In this document: piece by piece, positions 1 through 7,400 of the stretch | Layout of the letters: every line of letters begins with the position of its first letter | Numbering within the stretch: the stretch's first letter is position 1 | Source: Oscillospiraceae bacterium | GTDB lineage: Bacteria; Bacillota; Clostridia; Oscillospirales; Oscillospiraceae | NCBI GenBank assembly: GCA_017936205.1 | Contig: JAGBGB010000340.1 | Coordinates: forward strand, 1-26,166 | Direction: 5' to 3' | DNA: 26,166 nucleotides | Translations under genes and position numbers: made by a program | The notes under the pieces: model-generated | Told to the model about the DNA's origin: nothing | The model's database searches: none | Seen by the model: only the letters and a program-made list of their open reading frames with translations

Positions 1-89
1 CGTATTCCGAACATTTTGAAACCATATATCGTAAAATCTCCCGTTTTTTCGGAGTACGATTTTGAAAATCGGACTTTTTCAGCAGCCTC

Positions 90-214
90 CATTGCGCGTC
101 CGGTTCATGGCGTTACGCCATGAACACCAAAACCACCGAATAAGATGTAATTTATCAAAAAAACGAAACATTTTTCACAACCACCAATTCTTGGTGGTTG
201 TCGGACGCGCAATG
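90..214. repeat. Compound palindromic intergenic element
   Basis: A 13-bp sequence at 90-102 (CATTGCGCGTCCG) recurs as its exact reverse complement at 202-214. Between these ends lie two perfect hairpins: 103-112 with 116-125 (10-bp arms, GTTCATGGCG), and 177-187 with 191-201 (11-bp arms, ACAACCACCAA). The nested structure resembles a small non-coding repeat such as a REP- or MITE-like element. Similar GCGCGTCCG-type sequences are, from general knowledge, common between genes of gut Clostridia. No second copy exists in this window, so its status as a dispersed repeat is inferred. Confidence 0.5.
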
Positions 215-281
215 CGCGCCCCTACGCAGCGGTGAACGAAGCAGCTCGACAAATCGGAGTTTTACAGAAAGGAAAATGGGT

Positions 282-319
282 GAGGCTGTCTCAAATGTTT
301 CTCATTTTGAGACAGCCTC
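282..319. terminator. Strong hairpin downstream of the CotH-like gene
   Basis: Arms of 14 bp at 282-295 (GAGGCTGTCTCAAA) and 306-319 are perfect reverse complements with a 10-nt loop. The hairpin lies about 60 nt past the stop of the minus-strand CotH-like gene. The T-run after either arm is weak, so intrinsic termination is plausible but not certain. Confidence 0.5.
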
Positions 320-381
320 GGATAGTTGATAATTCTATTCTGTAATATTTAGAGGACAGAATATGGATAGCTGCTTCTTCC

Positions 382-2619
382 TTAGCCGAGAGGATCCATG
401 AAGTACGCTTTGTAATAGCGAACCATGAAGGTTGCAAGCTCAGCACGGCTCACAGGATCCCGAGGACGGAGGGTGTTATCCGTATAGCCCTTGACGATGT
501 CGTTTTCAAGCGCCCAACACATGGCATCTACAGCATAGCTGTTGATCTCACTTCCATCCTTGAAGTCGTCAAGCACAGCACGGCTTCCCTTTGCGTTGCT
601 GCTGTGACGATACATAATCGTGATCAGTTCCTGTCTGGTGATCTCCTTGTTGGGTGCGAAGGTGCCATTTATATAGCCATTGACAACATTGTTCTCCTTC
701 GCCCATGCTACAGCGGAAGCATACCATTCTGTTTCGATCACATCGGAGAAGCCGGAGGGCTTCTTGGGGTCGGGGGAGCCGGAAATTGCCCACAGAACCT
801 TGGTGCTCTGGGCACGGGTACTGGTCTTATGGGGAGAGAAAATACCGACTCCCATACCATTCATCAGGCCAAATTCTGTAGCATCTACAACGGCATCAAA
901 GAACCAGTCTTCTTCTCGCACATCATGGTATTCATTCAGCCGACCTATTGTTTCACGACTCCATGTAGCGAAGGCATCGGTTAGCCAGTTGTTACGAGCT
1001 GTAATGTAATTAATCAAGGTGTTGCAACCATTGCTCCAGTCCTTGTAGGAACGATTCCAAACCAGATTGTTAGCCCTTGCAGCATGATTCAAAGCTTGAC
1101 GATCCTCATTGAGAGCAGGGAGCAGTTCATTATTTACGATAGGGGATACCGTCTCCAAGTAAATATCGTGAACCGCCTGCCTAAAATCTCCGCTTTGATA
1201 CAGGGCTTTGCTAAAGGTGGAGAAAAGGGTGAAATATCTGTCTGTTTCTGCGCAGAAGGGGACAAACTGCCCCCAGCCCTGCCCAAAGCTCAGATCGTAG
1301 TCCCAAATGGGGCCTGCCATCAGGATATCAGTGTCTGCATCCTTGTAGAAGTAGCAGGAGGTTCGATATCCGTCAGGATTCTTTGTCAGCTCATTTACAA
1401 TATAGCATTGTGCCAGACTGTTGATATCCGCATAATCTGCAAGGTTTTTTCCGTTGGTGGGATGCATGCCCTTGTTAAAGAGGGTATCCTCGAATTCCTG
1501 ATAATAGCTTGCAATATAGTCCATTGCAGTTTTACTGCAGAATTCCGGGCTCTTTACTACAATATGTGTGTTTCGAGTGGTGATCAGAAAGCATTTCTCT
1601 GCCTGAGCACGGACAGCAGTATCCATCTCCAGTAAGTAGCCGCCGGAAATATTCTCCGGATCCTTCAAGCCGGGGCAGTAGATATACTTAGCACCGTTTG
1701 CGGTATATGCGGTAGCAACGGGCAGAGAATCGAAGTCGACATCGGGATTTGCATCCTCAAAGCTGCCTTCCAAGTCTTCGATATCTACACGACCGCTATC
1801 GATTTCTACCTTTTCACACAGCAGATATGCACCACGATATTCTCCGTCGTAGAAAAGATTGACAGGTCTGCATTCGATACCCGGAACCATTCCCATGGAT
1901 ACAGACAGTCCATAGACAGTTTGATTCCGAAGCAGGGAGGGGTCGGAATGATTGGTCAGCAGCACCCAGGTTTTCGCCACATTTTCAGATCGACCGCTTT
2001 CTAATAGATCGGTCTTTGTGGCGAGTTTGATCTGATAGGGCTTCTTCTCTGCCAGCCATGTGGAGTTTCCGCGCCCCTTGATCTGGGTCAGCTTATCCTG
2101 ATATACCACAGTGCCGCCCTCGTTGATCATGAGCATGGTTCCCTTTGCGGAATTAGACTTCGTTGGGCTTGATTCTACCCATGGTCTCCCCATATTAACA
2201 GGATCCTCACTGCACAGATACATAGAAGCAATGCTGTCGGTGGGGTAGATTTCTACAGCTAAGCCGGAGACCTGATCTCCGTAGCTCGCTGTGATCTCAA
2301 GGGTATAAGGGATAGACTCTCCGCAAATAGACGTCAGATCCAGGGGCTCACCGTTCTGTACGATCTGTTCTGCCTTGCTCCCCTTGACCTTGAGCAACAC
2401 GGCTGTATGACTGAGCTCATATTGTAAGGGGAGAGCTCGAATGTCCGCATTCCCGGGTAGGAAAAGGGTACAGCCTCTGCCGGTAGTTTGGGAGGATACG
2501 ATCACACCGTCTCCGGCAGTGATCTGCACTCCGCTAAGCTCCAGCCTGTCCGGGGCATCGAAGGTAGTCAGACCGGAAAGAAGGGCGATGCATAGAATGA
2601 TACTGATGAGTTTATTCAA
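382..2619 (-). CDS. Secreted CotH-kinase-family protein with three SLH domains
   Basis: The 745-residue product has an N-terminal signal peptide (hydrophobic residues about 4-20), a beta-rich front region, a CotH kinase-like domain (about 160-560) and three SLH repeats (about 565-613, 624-675, 684-738). CotH motifs are visible: KGRGNSTW at 181-188, KKPYQIKL at 192-199 (likely nucleotide-binding Lys) and WDYDLSFG at 439-446 (acidic metal-binding motif). CotH proteins are atypical protein kinases; Bacillus CotH phosphorylates spore coat proteins. The SLH repeats should anchor this one to the cell-wall surface. The start is TTG at 2619, because AAGGAG lies 9 nt upstream and the nearby ATG runs straight into a stop. 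It is transcribed from its own sigma-A promoter at 2663-2691, divergent from the kinase/PqqD operon. Family membership is solid; substrate and spore versus vegetative role are not known. Confidence 0.9.
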   Translation of the reverse strand: MNKLISIILCIALLSGLTTFDAPDRLELSGVQITAGDGVIVSSQTTGRGCTLFLPGNADIRALPLQYELSHTAVLLKVKGSKAEQIVQNGEPLDLTSICGESIPYTLEITASYGDQVSGLAVEIYPTDSIASMYLCSEDPVNMGRPWVESSPTKSNSAKGTMLMINEGGTVVYQDKLTQIKGRGNSTWLAEKKPYQIKLATKTDLLESGRSENVAKTWVLLTNHSDPSLLRNQTVYGLSVSMGMVPGIECRPVNLFYDGEYRGAYLLCEKVEIDSGRVDIEDLEGSFEDANPDVDFDSLPVATAYTANGAKYIYCPGLKDPENISGGYLLEMDTAVRAQAEKCFLITTRNTHIVVKSPEFCSKTAMDYIASYYQEFEDTLFNKGMHPTNGKNLADYADINSLAQCYIVNELTKNPDGYRTSCYFYKDADTDILMAGPIWDYDLSFGQGWGQFVPFCAETDRYFTLFSTFSKALYQSGDFRQAVHDIYLETVSPIVNNELLPALNEDRQALNHAARANNLVWNRSYKDWSNGCNTLINYITARNNWLTDAFATWSRETIGRLNEYHDVREEDWFFDAVVDATEFGLMNGMGVGIFSPHKTSTRAQSTKVLWAISGSPDPKKPSGFSDVIETEWYASAVAWAKENNVVNGYINGTFAPNKEITRQELITIMYRHSSNAKGSRAVLDDFKDGSEINSYAVDAMCWALENDIVKGYTDNTLRPRDPVSRAELATFMVRYYKAYFMDPLG

Positions 2620-2662
2620 TCAGATCATCTCCTTTCTGTACTAAATTGTTACTCATTTAAAC

Positions 2663-2691
2663 ATTATAACAGATAGATTACAAAAATGCAA
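2663..2691 (-). promoter_or_regulatory. Sigma-A promoter of the CotH-like gene
   Basis: On the minus strand TTGCAT (2691-2686) is followed after exactly 17 nt by TATAAT (2668-2663), about 45 nt upstream of the TTG start. The pheST promoter at 20701-20729 has the same hexamers and spacing. Confidence 0.8.
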
Positions 2692-2739
2692 TACTTTGCA
2701 AGAAAATGCTGAAAACAATTTTAAACACTTCATCTCTTC

Positions 2740-2768
2740 TTGACTTTCTGCCTTGATTATGTTAAGGT
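2740..2768 (+). promoter_or_regulatory. Possible promoter of the kinase/PqqD/peptidase operon
   Basis: TTGACT at 2740-2745 is a good -35 box, but the hexamer at 17 nt spacing (TAAGGT, 2763-2768) is a poor -10. A TATAGAAT at 2771-2778 is too far from it. Something upstream of 2805 must drive the operon, but the exact promoter is uncertain. Confidence 0.3.
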
Positions 2769-2804
2769 TATATAGAATATGTGGTTAAAAGAAGGAGTAT
2801 ATCT

Positions 2805-3527
2805 ATGGCTCGATATTTACTCGGTGATTTCATCGTAGAATTACAGAATGAGTTTCCTCATCTTGAGCTTCAGTGTCAGAAATACCTCTATACCGGGGAT
2901 GGCGAAGCGGACTTTGTGATCCATGTTTCAGAAGAAGAACGGAATGCAGAAGCGAAGGTTTCCCCATATCCTGCAGACCAAGGCTATTTAGAGAGTGTTT
3001 GCGCATACCGGCAGCTTTGTCTCCAGCTCCCGAGACGGAACGCATTTTTGCTCCATGCCTCTGTGATCGAGGCAGAAGGACGTGGAATTGCCTTCTTTGC
3101 TCGCAGTGGAGTAGGGAAGACCACCCATACTCGCCATTGGATCAAGTCCTATTTCCCAAAGGTAAATATAGTTAACGGGGATAAGCCCATTGTTCGCTTC
3201 CATGAGGGAGTTCCCTATGTTTACGGAACACCCTGGGCAGGGAAGGAAGGCGCCAATCGGAATGTAAAGGTTCCTCTGTGTGATCTGTGTTTGATTGAAC
3301 GCAGTGAGACCAATGAGGTTCTTCCCATGAGCAAGGAAGAAGCACTCAATGTCCTTATGGTTCAGATCCTGTTACCGCCGGAGCCTGAGACGTTGATTTC
3401 TACTTTAGACATGCTTGAACAGATCTTGAACGGTTGTCGTCTGTGGCGGATCCGCTGCACAGCAGAGCAGGAATCTGCTGTTGTGGCTCATGATGTGATC
3501 CTTGGAGGGAAGATAGATGAAGCTTAA
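2805..3527 (+). CDS. HPrK-like (HPr kinase/PEPCK-fold) kinase
   Basis: The 240-residue protein carries a P-loop GVGKTTH at 102-108, a HAS motif at 84-86, NGDKP near 124-128 and YGTPWAGK near 140-147. This is the pattern of the HPr serine kinase/PEP-carboxykinase fold. It lacks the size and N-terminal domain of true HPrK/P. Short relatives occur in RiPP and lasso-peptide clusters, where they phosphorylate precursor peptides (for example PadeK of paeninodin). The start is ATG 2805, because AGAAGGAG lies at 2789-2796; the earlier in-frame GTG at 2781 has no ribosome site. Its 3' end overlaps the PqqD-like gene by 11 nt, so the two are probably translationally coupled. The acceptor substrate is unknown: no precursor-like ORF, lasso cyclase or B2 protease is visible here. 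Confidence 0.82.
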   Translation: MARYLLGDFIVELQNEFPHLELQCQKYLYTGDGEADFVIHVSEEERNAEAKVSPYPADQGYLESVCAYRQLCLQLPRRNAFLLHASVIEAEGRGIAFFARSGVGKTTHTRHWIKSYFPKVNIVNGDKPIVRFHEGVPYVYGTPWAGKEGANRNVKVPLCDLCLIERSETNEVLPMSKEEALNVLMVQILLPPEPETLISTLDMLEQILNGCRLWRIRCTAEQESAVVAHDVILGGKIDEA

Positions 3528-3786
3528 ATACCGTTTTGTGGTCCGTGAGATTTCCGACCAGCACATTGCTGTTGCAGTTGGGAAGGATAATGCAAGGTTT
3601 AACGGAATGGTCAAGCTGAACGAAACCGGTGCTTTTTTAATGGAGCTTTTGAATCAAGGAGACACTACTGAACGGGAGCTTTTGCAGGCTGTAATCAATA
3701 AATACGATGTGGCAGAGGATCGTGCAAGGGAGAACCTGAGTGCATTCCTCAAAACCCTGCGAGATGGCGGTTTGTTGACAGAATGA
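3517..3786 (+). CDS. PqqD-family protein (RRE-like peptide chaperone)
   Basis: The 89-residue protein matches the PqqD family in size and pattern: a beta-hairpin front (about 1-30), the central stretch FNGMVKLNETGAFLMELL (about 28-45) and a helical C-terminal half ending in LRDGGLL. PqqD proteins form a small winged-helix RiPP recognition element that binds leader peptides and hands them to a modifying enzyme. No radical SAM or cyclase partner is next to it; its neighbours are the HPrK-like kinase and the S24/S26 peptidase. It overlaps the kinase gene by 11 nt, and its TGA overlaps the ATG of the next gene (ATGA, 3783-3786). A role in presenting a peptide to the kinase or peptidase is inference. 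Confidence 0.8.
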   Translation: MKLKYRFVVREISDQHIAVAVGKDNARFNGMVKLNETGAFLMELLNQGDTTERELLQAVINKYDVAEDRARENLSAFLKTLRDGGLLTE

Positions 3787-4232
3787 ACCGCAGTATTGAG
3801 GAACAGCTTCAGAAGGATGGCTTCCTTTTGAAGCTGACCATTGGCAAGAGCATGGAACCCATGCTTCACCAATGGCAGGAGCAGCCTGTGATCAAGGTAC
3901 TTGGTCGGAAGCCTAAACGGTTTGATGTGGTTCTGTTTAAGCGGAACAATGGGCAGTATGTTCTCCATCGTATCATTGGGATGAAGGGAGATCGTTACCG
4001 CATCCGTGGGGATAATTGCTATGAAACGGAGCTTGTTTCCTCCTCACAGCTTTTGGGTATCCTTGAGGGTTTCTATCGTGGGGAGCGATACATTGATTGT
4101 GAAAAGGATAAGGCATACCGATTTTATGTGTATTGGCATTGTTTTGTCTTCCCATTCCGGTACGGATACCTCCGCATCCGTAGTTTTGCGGCTCATTGCT
4201 ACCGAAGACTCCTTCGCAGAGCTCAGAAATAG
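3783..4232 (+). CDS. S24/S26-family peptidase with a Ser-His type dyad
   Basis: The 149-residue protein has the signal-peptidase-like box GKSMEPML with candidate nucleophile Ser23, then RFDVVLF at 46-52, VLHRIIG at 60-66 and RGDN at 75-78. His62 occupies the position where bacterial signal peptidase I has its catalytic Lys. This resembles the SipW/ER-type and LexA-fold group rather than SPase I. There is no N-terminal membrane anchor; an aromatic-rich stretch at about 112-133 (FYVYWHCFVFPF) could touch the membrane. The gene is last in the operon, joined by an ATGA overlap to the PqqD gene and followed at once by a terminator. A role in cleaving a leader or an exported peptide is inferred from context. 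Confidence 0.75.
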   Translation: MNRSIEEQLQKDGFLLKLTIGKSMEPMLHQWQEQPVIKVLGRKPKRFDVVLFKRNNGQYVLHRIIGMKGDRYRIRGDNCYETELVSSSQLLGILEGFYRGERYIDCEKDKAYRFYVYWHCFVFPFRYGYLRIRSFAAHCYRRLLRRAQK

Positions 4233-4267
4233 AGGAACCATTCATTTAAGTGGATGGTTCCTTTTTT
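4233..4267 (+). terminator. Terminator of the kinase/PqqD/peptidase operon
   Basis: AGGAACCATTCA (4233-4244) pairs with TGGATGGTTCCT (4251-4262) with one wobble pair. Five further T residues follow to 4267. It begins directly after the TAG of the peptidase gene. Confidence 0.9.
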
Positions 4268-4340
4268 ACGCTTAAACGGATCTTCATTTAAACTTTAGAC
4301 GAAATAATTTATGAAATTTTAGGATATGTCCGAAAATCGC

Positions 4341-4369
4341 TTGACATATGTAGAATAATGTGAGATAAT
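4341..4369 (+). promoter_or_regulatory. Sigma-A promoter of the giant SLH protein
   Basis: TTGACA (4341-4346), a 17-nt spacer and GATAAT (4364-4369) lie 35 nt upstream of the ATG at 4404. A GGAGGT ribosome site follows at 4391-4396. Confidence 0.8.
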
Positions 4370-4403
4370 AACAAGTATCCTAACAGATTTGGAGGTAATA
4401 CTA

Positions 4404-7400
4404 ATGAAGCATTCTTTCAAGCGTGTGCTTTCCTTCGTTCTGGTTCTGGCTATGGTCCTGAGCTTAGCCCCTGCAGGCTTTGCAGCAGGCCCCGCCATTG
4501 AGCCTCCCGCAGGGAAGTACAAGATCTCCCAGACAGATTACACCATCGTTTCCGGTGTAACCGAGTCTCAGGTGATCCTCAACGATACCACAGGTAACAA
4601 CCAGCAGATGGCATTCATCACCACGGTTGCTCCCAACGCTGAGGTCACCTTCCGTGCTTCCTATTACGGTTATTATACCGAAGGCAGCACCCCCGGCAGC
4701 CGTGCAGAGGCTGTTAAGAACAATGCCCTGACTTGGGGCATGATGCGCACTACCGATCAGGCTGCTGCTTTCGAGCAGGCAACCGGCGGCTCTGTTGTGT
4801 TTGCCACCAACGGCGACTACTATAACATGCAGACTGCTCAGCCTCTTGGCTACCTGATCATGGAAGGCAATCTGGTTCAGACCGGTAACGGCAATGCTAA
4901 GGAGCCCTACTTTGCAGTCCTGAAGGACGGCTCCTATGTCATCCGTGACTATGGCGAGGATCATTCCGATGTCCTGGAAGCCATTTCCGGTCCCTTCTAC
5001 CTGGTTAAGGACGGTGTCAACGTTGCCGATCCCAACAACCTGGACCTTATGCCCCGTAACTCCATCGGCGTGAAGGCTGACGGCTCTGTTATGACTATGC
5101 TTATTGACGGCAGACAGCCTCCCTATTCCGTTGGTATGTCCCTGTATGATATGGGCGAGATCCTGCTGAAGGCAGGCTGCGTGGATGCTCTGTACTTAGA
5201 CGGCGGCGGCTCTGCTACCTACGCCTCTGTTCGTGAGGGCACCGACGAGCTGGCAGTTCGGAACTCTCCCTCTGACGGACCTGAGCGTACGGTTGCTTCT
5301 GCGCTGTTGCTGGTTTCCACAGCAGTGTCCGATGGCAGCTTCGATCACGCCTCTATCAGTCCCAACAACCGTGTGTACACCCCCGGCAGCTCTGTACAGT
5401 TCACTGCAATCGGTGTTGATGCTGCAGGCGGCAATGCCGAGCTCCCCACCGGTCTGAGCTGGAATGTGAATGCAGAAGCAGGCAACATTGACTCTGAAGG
5501 TCTGTTTACTGCTAAGGCAGGCTTCGTCGGTGAGGCAGTCGTGGAACTGAAGAACGGCGCCAAGACGGTTGGTACCACCAAGATCGTCATTGCAGACATT
5601 GACGATCTGTACTTCACCGGTGAGTCTATTTCTCTGGATTTCAATGCAGATTCCGATCTGGGTCTGAATGCCAAGTACGCAAAGCGTGGCATCAACTATA
5701 AGGACGGCGACTTCACTTGGACCATCGAGTCTAAGACGGAGGGCATCGAAAACGAAGCTGTGGGCTCCATGAACGGTAATATCTTCCATAGTGGCAACTT
5801 CGAGGGTACTGTGGAAGCAGCTGTAACCGTCAGCTATACCAAGCTGGATGGTACAGTTCTGTCCGATACCATTGCCGTGGAGATCGGTAAGATGCCCATT
5901 ATTTATCAGGATTTCGAGCCTGATGAGAATGGTCCTCTGACTGCTGCTCACTTCCATATGGGCAAGAATACTTACCACTACGCAGGCAGCCCCTATGGCG
6001 ACGGCTACTACGGTGATTATCCCCAGCTGGATGTTATTACAGCCGGAACCTATTCCGGTAACCCCACCGTTACCACTTTGACTGCTCCTTATCAGTTCAC
6101 CGGTAACTACGATTCTGCAGTTCCTGCAGCTCCCATTTTCCGTGCAAACGGCTACACCTATTACCTGTGGCCCAACAATTCCATTAAGGCATACATGGCA
6201 GGCGGTCTGCGTACTGCAAGCCGTGAGGATGGTGCTCCTGTTCGTTCCGGCGACTACTCTCTGGAGCTGAACTACGACTATTCCTCCTTCGATAACAGCT
6301 CCAACTCCAACTTCTACGTCCGCTATTGCGGCGAGGAGATCCCTGTAGAAGGCTATCCCACCGAGCTCGGTGTATGGATCTATGCTCCTGAAGGAACTCC
6401 TGCTTATAAGCCCTATGTGGACGTGGCTGTATGGAATGGAAACGGCTATTCCACCAAGAACCTGCCCCTGATGAACGCAACGGACGGAGCGAACTCCGGC
6501 GGCATCAACTGGACAGGCTGGATGTACTGCTACACCGATCTGACTTCTCTGCACTCCAGCATTTCTGCGGAGCATCCCATGATGATCCGTCAGGGCGAAG
6601 GTTTGCTGTGGCTGTCTTATCAGCCTGCAGCAGGTGAGGGCCGCTTCAATGGCACCCTGTACTTCGATGATATGCGCTTCGTGTACGGCACCAATTTGGA
6701 TGACCTTGTGAATCCTGTGATCGATTCCGTCACCATTAATGGTGAGGAGCTGGCTGCCGACGGTTCTACCGTCCTGACCACCTCTGATGTGGAGCTTGCC
6801 GCTACCTTCCACGATCCTGAGAGCCAGAATCGTACCGGCGTAGATGCAAGTGCTACCGTGATCTTCATTGATGGCAAGAACATCCCCTGTGACGGTGACG
6901 ACAGCAAGGCTCTGACCCGTACCAGTCTTGGCAATGGCGTTCATACCGTAACGGTTCAGATCTCCGATGGAGACGGCAACTATGTTTCCGTGAATCGTCA
7001 GTTTGAGATCAAGGCTGAGGATTCAAGCAATGCTTTCGTATCCTTCGGCGGCGACGGCATTGTAACCCTTGGCGGTAATTATGTTATGGAGCTTACTGCA
7101 AACGGCATGATCAATGAAGTGGAAATGACTGTCATTGATATTAACACCGATTTCGGTACTCCCACCACCGGTGTCGGTGGCAGCGTTTACGGTGCTCCTG
7201 TGATCACCTTTGCAGAGGGTGTGGAGGGCAGCTATGAATTCCTGTCCACCGGTTATAAGAAGGGCTCCCTGAGTCTGAAGGCATCCAAGACCGACGGCAT
7301 GGAGGGTGTTATTGCTACGGTCAGCTTCGCAGTTCCCGCAACTGTGGATCCTGAGGTCGACTACCTGAAGTACCGTGTCAGCAATATTAGCTTTACCGAT

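Larger units (their letters stand above)
1..381. other. Intergenic region, palindrome-rich, no gene seen
   Basis: No convincing coding region was found in these 381 bases. The region holds a perfect small palindrome at 57-71 (7-bp arms, followed by a short T run), a compound inverted-repeat element at 90-214, and a strong hairpin at 282-319 just downstream of the minus-strand CotH-like gene. The left end of the window may contain the tail of an intergenic region belonging to a gene outside it. Confidence 0.7.

Noticed and set aside
1084-1635. Plus-strand frame of 183 codons inside the CotH-like gene
   Set aside because: It is antisense to a well-supported gene, with no start signal or known motif.
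2805-4232. Complete lasso-peptide cluster
   Set aside because: The kinase and PqqD fit, but no asparagine-synthetase-like cyclase, B2 transglutaminase-type protease, ABC transporter or precursor ORF is present in the operon or its flanks.
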